Shown piece by piece: positions 1-7,291 of a DNA stretch of 22,644 bases (its first letter is position 1; every line of letters starts with the position of its first letter). The notes beneath the pieces are model-generated. The model was not told where the DNA came from. It searched no databases and was given only the letters and a program-made list of their open reading frames with translations. The stretch spans positions 1-22,644 of the forward strand of contig CAJKMA010000042.1 in NCBI GenBank assembly GCA_905200905.1, read 5' to 3'. A program made the translations under genes and the position numbers. This stretch comes from an uncultured Bacillota bacterium (lineage in GTDB: Bacteria > Bacillota > Clostridia > Lachnospirales > Lachnospiraceae).

Positions 1-2
1 AT

Positions 3-1616
3 GCTGGCATCAATCTGCCTACCCTTTGCTATCATTCTGAGGTTTCTACCTTCGGCGCCTGTCGTTTGTGTACCGTAGAGGATGACCGAGGCCGTACCTT
101 TGCTTCTTGTTCTGAAGAGCCAAGAGACGGTATGGTGATTTACACCAATTCCGGAAAAATCAAAAAATATCGGAAATTAATTGTGGAGCTGCTTCTTTCT
201 GCACACTGCCGCGACTGTACTACTTGTGTAAAAAGCGGCGAGTGTGTTCTTCAGGATTTAGCTCATAAAATGAATATTACCACTGTCCGTTTCCAGAACA
301 CCAGAGAGCAGCGTCCTTTAGACACTAGTTCTCCTGCTCTGGTTCGTGACCCAAACAAGTGTATTCTCTGTGGAGATTGTGTACGTGCCTGCAGTGAAAT
401 CCAGGGGCTTGGAGTGCTTGGTTTTGCTTTTCGTGGTACTGACGCCATGGTTATGCCTGCTTTTGACAAACCTCTCTCTGCAACAGACTGTGTAAGTTGC
501 GGACAGTGTCGGGTATACTGTCCTACTGGCGCTATCAGCATCAAAACTCATATGGATGAAGTTTGGGACGCCATTGCAGACCCAGACACCAGAGTAGTAG
601 CTCAGATTGCCCCAGCTGTCCGAGTAGCTGTGGGAGATGCTTTTGGCCTTACAAAAGGAAACAGTGTCATGGGAAAAATCGTAGCTGTGCTGCACCGCAT
701 GGGATTTGATGAAGTCTATGATACTGCCTTCTCTGCGGACCTTACCATTATGGAAGAATCTAAAGAATTTCTGGAACGTGTGGGAACAGGAGAAAATCTC
801 CCCTTGTTTACCTCCTGTTGTCCTGCATGGGTAAAATTCCTGTGCGACCAGTATCCTGAATATAAAGATAATCTCTCCACCTGTCGTTCTCCTCAGGGAA
901 TGTTCTCAGCAGTTATTAAAGAATATTACCGCGGCTATGAGAAAAACCAAGGAAAGAAAACCTTTGTGGTTTCTATTATGCCATGTACCGCTAAGAAAAT
1001 GGAGATTTTGCGCCCCAATAACTTTACCAAAGGAGAGCAGGATACAGATGTGGTTATTACCACAACAGAATTAATTCGCATGATTAAAAACTCTGGTATT
1101 GAATTCCATACTTTAACACCAGAAGCCTGCGATATGCCTTTTGGTTTTGGATCTGGCGCTGGTGTTATCTTCGGTGTAACTGGAGGAGTAACAGAAGCCA
1201 TGCTTCGGCGTTTTGCTGATAAACATGACAAAGCCACCATGGATACCGTGGCTGAGTCCGGTGCTAGAGGAGATGATGGCATCAAAGAATTTTCTGTAAC
1301 TTATAAAGGTATTCCTCTGAATGTATGCGTTGCCAGCGGACTTGCCAATGCCCGAACAGTGATGGAAAATATTAAGAGCGGCAAGAAGCACTATCACATT
1401 GTAGAAATCATGGCATGCCGCAGAGGTTGTATCATGGGCGGGGGCCAGCCTCCAAGAGCCGGAAGCCGTACAAAAGTTGCAAGAAGTGAGGGGCTTTATC
1501 AGGCGGATAATATTACCAGCATCCGCAAAGCAGATGAAAACCCACTGATTATGTCTCTTTATGATGGTTTACTGAAAGGAAAAGTACACGAATTACTCCA
1601 TGTAGATGGTTATTAA
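3..1616 (+). CDS. [FeFe]-hydrogenase large subunit, HydA/HndD type (5' truncated by window edge)
   Basis: Cytoplasmic hydrogenase catalytic subunit that interconverts H2 with protons and electrons. The reading frame is open from base 3, so about 25-30 N-terminal residues lie outside. Numbering from that first codon: a [2Fe-2S] ferredoxin domain (C9, C20, C23, C36); a His-ligated [4Fe-4S] site (H68, C72, C75, C81); two [4Fe-4S] sites (C120/123/126/130 and C163/166/169/173). The H-cluster domain has TSCCPAW (C272 proton relay, C273 ligand), MPCTAKK (C328) and MACRRGCIMGGG (C472, C476). The spacings 273-328 (55) and 328-472 (144) match those of Clostridium CpI. The architecture fits the NAD(H)-linked, possibly bifurcating HydABC/Hnd complexes, whose other subunits would lie upstream; that complex is inferred. 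Activity as an [FeFe]-hydrogenase is near certain. Confidence 0.96.
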   Translation, partial: AGINLPTLCYHSEVSTFGACRLCTVEDDRGRTFASCSEEPRDGMVIYTNSGKIKKYRKLIVELLLSAHCRDCTTCVKSGECVLQDLAHKMNITTVRFQNTREQRPLDTSSPALVRDPNKCILCGDCVRACSEIQGLGVLGFAFRGTDAMVMPAFDKPLSATDCVSCGQCRVYCPTGAISIKTHMDEVWDAIADPDTRVVAQIAPAVRVAVGDAFGLTKGNSVMGKIVAVLHRMGFDEVYDTAFSADLTIMEESKEFLERVGTGENLPLFTSCCPAWVKFLCDQYPEYKDNLSTCRSPQGMFSAVIKEYYRGYEKNQGKKTFVVSIMPCTAKKMEILRPNNFTKGEQDTDVVITTTELIRMIKNSGIEFHTLTPEACDMPFGFGSGAGVIFGVTGGVTEAMLRRFADKHDKATMDTVAESGARGDDGIKEFSVTYKGIPLNVCVASGLANARTVMENIKSGKKHYHIVEIMACRRGCIMGGGQPPRAGSRTKVARSEGLYQADNITSIRKADENPLIMSLYDGLLKGKVHELLHVDGY

Positions 1617-1623
1617 AAAACAA

Positions 1624-1678
1624 CCCCGGGAAACATGTTCAAATTCTGAACTGCCTCCCGGGGCATATTTTATTTTTT
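1624..1678. terminator. Bidirectional rho-independent terminator between hydrogenase and DUF1015 gene
   Basis: An 8-bp perfect stem (CCCCGGGA 1624-1631 with TCCCGGGG 1656-1663) encloses a smaller GTTCA/TGAAC stem (1637-1641/1647-1651). It is followed by a T-rich tract at 1667-1678 on the plus strand and by TTGTTTTTT on the minus strand. It lies between two convergent genes and probably ends both transcripts. Confidence 0.88.
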
Positions 1679-2912
1679 AAATTCTATGAATAAACAAACC
1701 ACTACGTAGCTTTGGCTCAAACCAAGTGGATTTTGGCGGCATTAATCTGCCTTCATCTGCAGTTTTCATAAGCTCCTCCATACTAGTTGGATACATGGAA
1801 AAGGCTGCTTTACAGTCCTTCTGCACTCTTTTTTCTAGCTCAGCAAGTCCCCGAACTCCTCCAATAAAATCAATTCTTGGATCTGAACCAGGTTTCTCGA
1901 TGCCAAGAACAGGCGCCAGAAGATGGTTTTGAAGTAAGGAAACATCCAATCCATCCACTGCATCCTGAGAAATATAGTTCTCTTTGATTTCCAAGCGATA
2001 CCATGTTGTATCCAGATACATGCCAAACACACCTTTTTTCTCTGGCTGTACAGGTTCTGTACCTTTTTCTTCCACTAAGAAGCGTTCTCCTACCTTTTTA
2101 AGAAATTCCTCTTTACTGTAACCATTTAAGTCCTTTACCACCCTGTTGTAGTCCATAATTCTCAATTCATCAGAAGCAAATAGGGCACACAGAAAATAAT
2201 TAAATTCTTCTGTCCCATCATAATTTGGATGTTCTTTTCTCTTCTCTAGACCAGCCTTCACAGCAGAAGCTGCCCGATGATGACCGTCTGCTATGTAAAT
2301 GCTGTCCATATTCTGAAACAAACTTGTAATCTTATCTATGGTAATCTGTTCCTCAATCACCCATACTTTATGGGAAATTCCATCTTCAGAGCAAAAATTG
2401 TATACTGGATAGGAACGTTTCTTAATGTCTAAAATTCTACGAAGCTCTGGTTGAGGTCGATGAGCCAAAAAAATAGGTCCGGTCTGAGCCTGACACACCC
2501 TTACATGGCGGATGCGATCTGCTTCTTTTTCTGGTTTGGTATTCTCATGACGTTTAATTATCTGATTGAAATAATCATCAATAGACGCACAGGCTACAAC
2601 CCCTGTCTGTTTGTGTTCTTTGGTTCCTATTTCATAGATATAATAGCAAGCCTTCTGTTCTTCACAAAAGTTTCCCTGGTCCAACATTCCCCACAAGGTC
2701 TTTGCTGCCTGCTGATATACCTCTGGTGCATACATATCCTGCTCTTTGGGAAACTGGGTTTCCGGTCGGTCAATCTTCAAAAAAGACATAGGATTTTTTT
2801 CAACTTCCTTTCTTGCCTCTTCTCGGTTGTACACATCATAGGGAAGTGCCGCAATTGTTGCCGCATATACAGCCCTTGGTCGCACTGCACGAAATGGTTT
2901 TATATTTGCCAT
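1677..2912 (-). CDS. DUF1015 family protein, ParB/SerK-like motif, end of serine gene unit
   Basis: A 411-residue soluble protein without signal or membrane segments. It has the DUF1015 hallmarks: RHENT at 121-125, ADGHHRAAS at 208-216, and a C-terminal block MPPKSTWFEPKLRSGL at 391-406. No reaction is firmly established for the family as far as I know. The DGHHR motif recalls the ParB/sulfiredoxin-like fold of the ADP-dependent serine kinase SerK, and relatives are sometimes annotated as Spo0J/ParB-like. It is the last gene after serC, serA and a small ORF on the same strand, and no serB is present nearby, so a role in phosphoserine/serine metabolism is a reasonable inference. The start is supported by AGGAGG 10 nt upstream. 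Family call is strong; function is a hypothesis. Confidence 0.88.
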   Translation of the reverse strand: MANIKPFRAVRPRAVYAATIAALPYDVYNREEARKEVEKNPMSFLKIDRPETQFPKEQDMYAPEVYQQAAKTLWGMLDQGNFCEEQKACYYIYEIGTKEHKQTGVVACASIDDYFNQIIKRHENTKPEKEADRIRHVRVCQAQTGPIFLAHRPQPELRRILDIKKRSYPVYNFCSEDGISHKVWVIEEQITIDKITSLFQNMDSIYIADGHHRAASAVKAGLEKRKEHPNYDGTEEFNYFLCALFASDELRIMDYNRVVKDLNGYSKEEFLKKVGERFLVEEKGTEPVQPEKKGVFGMYLDTTWYRLEIKENYISQDAVDGLDVSLLQNHLLAPVLGIEKPGSDPRIDFIGGVRGLAELEKRVQKDCKAAFSMYPTSMEELMKTADEGRLMPPKSTWFEPKLRSGLFIHRI

Positions 2913-2935
2913 AAATCAAATGCCTCCTGTATTCT

Positions 2936-3070
2936 TTATTGTTTTCTAATAGATTCTACCGTCTTCTGAATCCTTCTGTAGTTCCGTTTCACAGAACACA
3001 GCCATTTGAAAACCCTCAATCCACTTTGGTATCCTTTCCAAAAAGAATGCCATCTACTTCCTTTTTTCAT
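2936..3070 (-). CDS. Small basic protein (44 aa), hypothetical, between serA and DUF1015
   Basis: A short ORF not covered by any longer gene. ATG at 3068-3070 is preceded by CTGGAG with a 6-nt spacer, and the TAA at 2936-2938 ends 23 nt before the DUF1015 start. The product begins MKKGSRWHSFWKGYQSG and ends with a Lys/Arg-rich helix-like tail (KRNYRRIQKTVESIRKQ). It has about 13 Lys/Arg and only one Glu, three Trp and one Cys. An upstream in-frame ATG at 3074-3076 would add two residues but abuts the ribosome site. It shares direction and spacing with the serine genes. I recognise no family. It could be an RNA- or membrane-binding peptide, or chance; homologue conservation would decide. Confidence 0.45.
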   Translation of the reverse strand: MKKGSRWHSFWKGYQSGLRVFKWLCSVKRNYRRIQKTVESIRKQ

Positions 3071-3102
3071 ATTCATCTCCAGTTCTCTATATAGTACTCA
3101 GA

Positions 3103-3135
3103 AGAAGCGGTTGCCTGCACAAAACAACCGCTTCT
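3103..3135 (-). terminator. Hairpin directly after serA, possible weak terminator or processing site
   Basis: An 11-bp perfect inverted repeat (3103-3113 with 3125-3135, arm GAAGCGGTTG plus one more pair) begins 2 nt after the serA stop. On the minus strand it is followed by TTCTGAG rather than a clean U-tract, so it is more likely an attenuating or RNA-stabilising stem-loop between serA and the downstream small ORF/DUF1015 than a full terminator. Confidence 0.5.
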
Positions 3136-3137
3136 GC

Positions 3138-4301
3138 TTATTTTACAATACGCACCCTGTAGACCCCATTGATTGATTTCAAATTCTTTGCAACTTCCTG
3201 AGAAATTGGAGTCGCCACATCCAAAATAGTATATGCCAAATCTCCTTTACTCTTATTAGTCATGTTGGAAATATTTACTCCTGCATCACCTAAAACCTTG
3301 GTAAACTGGCTAATCATGTTGGGGATATTCTTATGATTAATTGTAAGCCGTCCTTCATCTACACAAGTACCTGCATCGCAGTTCGGATAATTCACAGAAT
3401 TTTTGATATTTCCATTTTCCAGATAATCTATAATCTGTTTCACTGCCATAACCGCACAGTTATCTTCCGATTCCTCTGTGGATGCCCCAAGATGAGGTGT
3501 CACTAAGGTGTTCGGAGCCTTTGCTACAATGGGGTTAGCAAAGTCTGTAACATATTTTTTCACTTTTCCCTCTTCCAGAGCTTTGGCTAATGCTTCCTCA
3601 TCCACCAAAAGATCTCTGGCAAAATTCAAAAGTACCACTCCGTCCTTCATTTGTGCGATTTCTTCCGCACCAATCATCTTTCTGGTGCTGTCCATAAGAG
3701 GCACATGAATGGTAATATAATCACAATCTCTATAAATACAGCTAATATCGTTAATGTGATGAATACTTCTAGAAAGACTCCAGGCAGCATCCACAGAGAT
3801 AAAGGGGTCATACCCATAGACTTCCATTCCTAAATGTACTGCAGCATTTGCTACACGCACTCCAATAGCCCCAAGACCTATAATTCCTAATTTTTTTCCA
3901 CTAATCTCACAGCCTGCAAACTGTTTTTTCTTTTTTTCCGCTTTCTTTGCAATATCTTCTGTGGCTTCCTGTTTTTCCAGCCACTCAATGCCCCCTACAA
4001 TGTCTCTGGAAGCCAAAAGCATTCCTGCAATTACCATTTCTTTTACACCGTTTGCATTAGCTCCTGGCGTATTAAATACCACAACGCCTTTCTTTCCCAG
4101 AGTTTCTATCGGAATATTATTCACTCCTGCACCAGCCCTTGCCACTGCTGAAGTTTTTTCCGGCAGTTCCAGTTCATGCATATCTGCACTTCTCACCAGA
4201 ATTGCATCTGCCTCTTCTATTTTATCTGTATTTTCATATTTTCCGGGAAATTTTTCTAAACCAACCTGAGAAATTGGATTTAAGCAATGATAATAATACA
4301 T
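3138..4301 (-). CDS. serA: D-3-phosphoglycerate dehydrogenase with C-terminal ACT domain
   Basis: First step of serine synthesis: 3-phosphoglycerate + NAD+ to 3-phosphohydroxypyruvate. It is 387 residues from the chosen start. It has an N-terminal substrate domain, a Rossmann NAD-binding domain with GLGAIG at 142-147, catalytic Arg229 (NFARD) and His270 (TPHLGAST), and a C-terminal ACT domain from about 318, typical of serine feedback sensing. The Glu usually found between Arg and His (ExEP) is not evident; that stretch reads FANPIVAKAP. The ATG at 4299-4301 was chosen because AAGGAG lies 10 nt upstream and it leaves 1 nt after the serC stop. Longer in-frame starts at 4310 and 4322 overlap serC and have worse spacing. 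Co-transcription with serC is very likely. Confidence 0.95.
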   Translation of the reverse strand: MYYYHCLNPISQVGLEKFPGKYENTDKIEEADAILVRSADMHELELPEKTSAVARAGAGVNNIPIETLGKKGVVVFNTPGANANGVKEMVIAGMLLASRDIVGGIEWLEKQEATEDIAKKAEKKKKQFAGCEISGKKLGIIGLGAIGVRVANAAVHLGMEVYGYDPFISVDAAWSLSRSIHHINDISCIYRDCDYITIHVPLMDSTRKMIGAEEIAQMKDGVVLLNFARDLLVDEEALAKALEEGKVKKYVTDFANPIVAKAPNTLVTPHLGASTEESEDNCAVMAVKQIIDYLENGNIKNSVNYPNCDAGTCVDEGRLTINHKNIPNMISQFTKVLGDAGVNISNMTNKSKGDLAYTILDVATPISQEVAKNLKSINGVYRVRIVK

Positions 4302-4302
4302 A

Positions 4303-5385
4303 TTATGCATTCTCCTTTTCAAACTTCTTCATAAATGCCACCAGAGCTTCTACTCCTTCCATTGGCATTGCGTTATAAATGCTGGCTCTCATACCGCCTA
4401 CCGTACGATGTCCCTTTAAATTCTCCAATCCTGCCTCTTTTGCTTCTTTGACAAATTTTGCATCCAACTGCTCATTTCCTGTTACAAAGGGAACATTCAT
4501 AAGAGAACGATCCTCTGGCACGACAGTTCCTTTAAACAAATGACTTTCATCCAGAAAATCGTAGAGCAGCTTTGCCTTTCTTTCATTTCGTTCCTTCATT
4601 ACGCTTAGGCCACCCATGGCTTTCAGCCACTTAAATACTTTTCCACACATATAAATACAATAGCTATTTGGCGTATTGTAAAGGGAACCTGCATCTGCAT
4701 GGGTTTTATAAGTCAGCATAGTAGGCGTACCTTCCAGCACATCCTCTGTAATCAGATCTTCCCGAATAATGGAAATCACCATGCCGGCTGGTCCAATGTT
4801 TTTCTGAACACCACCGTACACAATTCCGTATTTACTGATCTCCATAGGTTCTGACAGGAAACAGGAGGAAACATCAGAAACTAGGATTTTACCTTTCGTA
4901 TTTGGCAAGGTTTTAAATTTTGTACCATAAATGGTATTGTTTTCACAAATATAAACATAATCTGCATCTGGACTGATATCCAAATCAGAGCAATCTGGTA
5001 TGTAGGAAAACGTCTTATCCTCTGAAGAAGCAATCTTGTTCGCCTTACCGTATTTCTGAGCTTCCTTCCATGCCTTTTTTGCCCATTGTCCAGTGACAAT
5101 ATAATCAGCTACCCTGTTCTTCATAAGGTTCATGGGAATCATAGCAAACTGCTGGCTTGCCCCGCCCTGCAGAAAAAGTACCTTGTAATTATCTGGAATC
5201 TGAAGCAGCTCTCGAAGATCTGCCTCCGCCTCCTGAATAATGGATTCAAACATTTTGGAGCGGTGGCTCATTTCCATCACAGACATTCCGCATCCCTTGT
5301 AATCCATCATTTCTTCTGCTGCTTCTTTTAACACTGCTTCCGGTAGCACAGCCGGACCTGCTGAAAAGTTATAAACTCTACTCAC
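4303..5385 (-). CDS. serC: Phosphoserine aminotransferase
   Basis: PLP enzyme of serine synthesis: 3-phosphohydroxypyruvate + glutamate to phosphoserine + 2-oxoglutarate. It is 360 residues, the normal family length, starting MSRVYNFSAGPAVLPEAVL as SerC proteins do. GGASQQF (74-80) binds cofactor phosphate, Asp171 (LVSDVSS) contacts the PLP ring nitrogen, and Lys195 (GVQKNIGPAG) is the Schiff-base lysine. The start codon is GTG at 5383-5385, preceded by AGGAGG with an 8-nt gap after it. It is the first gene of the serC-serA-small ORF-DUF1015 unit and has its own strong promoter (5523-5551) and a structured leader. Position, length and motifs leave little doubt. Confidence 0.96.
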   Translation of the reverse strand: MSRVYNFSAGPAVLPEAVLKEAAEEMMDYKGCGMSVMEMSHRSKMFESIIQEAEADLRELLQIPDNYKVLFLQGGASQQFAMIPMNLMKNRVADYIVTGQWAKKAWKEAQKYGKANKIASSEDKTFSYIPDCSDLDISPDADYVYICENNTIYGTKFKTLPNTKGKILVSDVSSCFLSEPMEISKYGIVYGGVQKNIGPAGMVISIIREDLITEDVLEGTPTMLTYKTHADAGSLYNTPNSYCIYMCGKVFKWLKAMGGLSVMKERNERKAKLLYDFLDESHLFKGTVVPEDRSLMNVPFVTGNEQLDAKFVKEAKEAGLENLKGHRTVGGMRASIYNAMPMEGVEALVAFMKKFEKENA

Positions 5386-5473
5386 GTCTCTCTCCTCCTG
5401 TCTTATTCCCTGGCATTTCCATTCTTTTTCAAATCAATTCATTAACGCATCAATGCATCCATTTTATAAAGTG

Positions 5474-5503
5474 GCTGCCGCATTACAAAATGAATACGAC
5501 AGC
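5474..5503 (-). promoter_or_regulatory. Stem-loop in the serC 5' leader
   Basis: In the transcript the arms GCTGTCGTATT (5493-5503) and AATGCGGCAGC (5474-5484) pair over 11 bp with two G-U pairs around an 8-nt loop. It lies about 12 nt after the predicted start of transcription and about 90 nt before the serC start. No U-tract follows, so it is not a simple terminator. It matches no riboswitch or T-box I recognise. Function is unknown. Confidence 0.45.
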
Positions 5504-5522
5504 TCTTCCTTCATTGTTTCAT

Positions 5523-5551
5523 ATTTTACTCTTTTGTGATATTTTTGTCAA
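5523..5551 (-). promoter_or_regulatory. Sigma-70 type promoter for serC-serA unit
   Basis: On the minus strand a perfect -35 TTGACA (5546-5551), a 17-nt spacer and -10 TAAAAT (5523-5528) lie 31 nt after the ilvB stop. The near-consensus match indicates that the serine unit is transcribed independently of the upstream leuB-ilvD-ilvB genes, giving a leader of roughly 130 nt. Confidence 0.82.
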
Positions 5552-5582
5552 TAAAAACATTTGTCTTTTTTACGTGGACACT

Positions 5583-7268
5583 TTACTTTTCTTTTGTCTT
5601 TAAATCCTCTTCATCAAAAGCATCCTCTATATTAGCTCCTGCCGGTACCATAGGAAATACTTTATCATCGCTGTCAATCATACAATCCAGAACTACTGTA
5701 GTATTTAATGCAATAGCTTTTTGGATGGCTCCTGCCAAATCCTCTCGCTTCGTTACACGGATTCCTACAGCACCCATGGCTTCTGCCAACTTCACAAAAT
5801 CCACCTTATCCCTTAATATGGTATTCGAATATCTTCCTTCGTAGAATAAAGTCTGCCACTGACGCACCATTCCAAGAACCTGATTATTTACCACCACCTG
5901 AATCAAAGGCATATTATTTCTGGTAGCTGTGGCAATTTCATTCATATTCATGCGGAAACATCCATCCCCTGCCACATTAATAACCACTTTATCTGGATTC
6001 CCCATTTTGGCTCCAATGGCTGCTCCCAAGCCATATCCCATGGTTCCCAGACCTCCTGATGACAAAAATTTCCTTGGCATATTATATTTATAATACTGAG
6101 CAGCCCACATTTGATGCTGACCCACTTCTGTAACAATAATGGCATCTCCATTGGTCTGTTTATATAATTCTTCAATAATTGCAGGACCTGTAAGTCCCTC
6201 CTGGCGATAGCGCAGGGGATATGTTGCTTTTAATTCCTGAATTTCCTCTATCCATTCTTTATGTTCTGCCTTCTTTACCAATGCACTCAATCTAGTAAGA
6301 ACTTCCTTGGCATCCCCAATAATACCGCAATCTGCCAAAACGTTTTTATTCATTTCTGCACCGTCCACATCAATATGAAGAATTTTCGCATTTCTGGCAA
6401 AATTTCTGGGATTTCCAATAACCCTGTCTGAAAATCTAGCCCCAATAGCAATGAGTAAATCACATTTTGTTACTCCAAGATTGGAAGCCTTGGTACCATG
6501 CATCCCCAGCATCCCTGTATAGTAAGGGTCTTCTCCTGAAAAGACACCTTTTCCCATAAGAGAATCTGTGACAGGTGCCTGAATTTTATGAGCCAGTTCC
6601 CGAACCTCTTCCCAGGCATTTGCTGCAACCGCACCTCCCCCTACAAAAATAAAGGGTCTTTTGGCAGCATTAATAAGTCTGGCAGCTTCCTCTAAGGTTT
6701 CCTCTTGTATTTCTTTTACATAAGGCTTCACCGGTTTTGGTGTATAGGGAAGAAATTCCGCTGTATTTGCTGTAACATCCTTGGTGATATCCACCAATAC
6801 AGGGCCAGGTCTACCAGTTTTTGCAATCACAAAAGCCCTTCGGATGGTTTTTGCCAGTTTTGTCACGTCTTTTACAATAAAACTATGCTTGGTAATGGGC
6901 ATTACAACCCCTGCAATGTCCACTTCTTGAAAGCTATCTTTTCCCAGAAGAGGCAAACCTACATTACAGGTAATCGCTACTACTGGAATGGAATCCATAT
7001 AAGCAGTAGCTATGCCTGTGACCAGATTGGTAGCTCCTGGTCCACTGGTTGCCAGACATACACCCACTTTTCCTGTGGAACGTGCATAACCGTCCGCTGC
7101 ATGTGCTGCACCTTGTTCATGGGAAGTCAACACATGATGGATTTCCCCCTGATGTTTATATAATTCATCATAAATATTTAAAATAGTTCCTCCTGGGTAC
7201 CCGAAAACAGTATCAACACCCTGTTCTTTCAAGCATTCAATTACAATCTGTGCGCCAGTCAGCTGCAT
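5583..7268 (-). CDS. ilvB: Acetolactate synthase large (catalytic) subunit
   Basis: ThDP- and FAD-dependent enzyme that condenses two pyruvates to 2-acetolactate (valine/leucine) or pyruvate with 2-oxobutyrate (isoleucine). It is 561 residues, the usual length for the biosynthetic large subunit. The N-terminal ThDP-binding domain carries catalytic Glu51 in SHEQGAAHAADGYAR; the middle domain is FAD-binding type (GKGVFSGEDP, IGARFSDRVIGN); the C-terminal ThDP motif starts at AGDGCFRMN and runs to VVNNQVLGMVRQWQ. It follows ilvD with 23 nt between them and is the last gene of leuB-ilvD-ilvB. The regulatory subunit gene ilvN, commonly next door, is not in this window. Its ribosome site (GGGGGAAG) is weaker than those of its neighbours, so partial coupling to ilvD translation is possible. 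Confidence 0.96.
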   Translation of the reverse strand: MQLTGAQIVIECLKEQGVDTVFGYPGGTILNIYDELYKHQGEIHHVLTSHEQGAAHAADGYARSTGKVGVCLATSGPGATNLVTGIATAYMDSIPVVAITCNVGLPLLGKDSFQEVDIAGVVMPITKHSFIVKDVTKLAKTIRRAFVIAKTGRPGPVLVDITKDVTANTAEFLPYTPKPVKPYVKEIQEETLEEAARLINAAKRPFIFVGGGAVAANAWEEVRELAHKIQAPVTDSLMGKGVFSGEDPYYTGMLGMHGTKASNLGVTKCDLLIAIGARFSDRVIGNPRNFARNAKILHIDVDGAEMNKNVLADCGIIGDAKEVLTRLSALVKKAEHKEWIEEIQELKATYPLRYRQEGLTGPAIIEELYKQTNGDAIIVTEVGQHQMWAAQYYKYNMPRKFLSSGGLGTMGYGLGAAIGAKMGNPDKVVINVAGDGCFRMNMNEIATATRNNMPLIQVVVNNQVLGMVRQWQTLFYEGRYSNTILRDKVDFVKLAEAMGAVGIRVTKREDLAGAIQKAIALNTTVVLDCMIDSDDKVFPMVPAGANIEDAFDEEDLKTKEK

Positions 7269-7291
7269 AAAAACTTCCCCCGTTTCTCTAT

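Noticed and set aside
318..695. 125-residue minus-strand ORF inside the hydrogenase gene
   Set aside because: It is a frame shadow of the cysteine-rich ferredoxin region; composition reflects the opposite strand and no family is recognisable.
2451..2969. 172-residue plus-strand ORF, hydrophobic
   Set aside because: It is antisense to DUF1015 and the small ORF; its hydrophobic look comes from complementing Lys/Glu-rich codons.
5465..5515. 16-codon leader peptide upstream of serC
   Set aside because: Its ATG would sit almost at the predicted transcript start, with no ribosome site, and only two serine codons are present.
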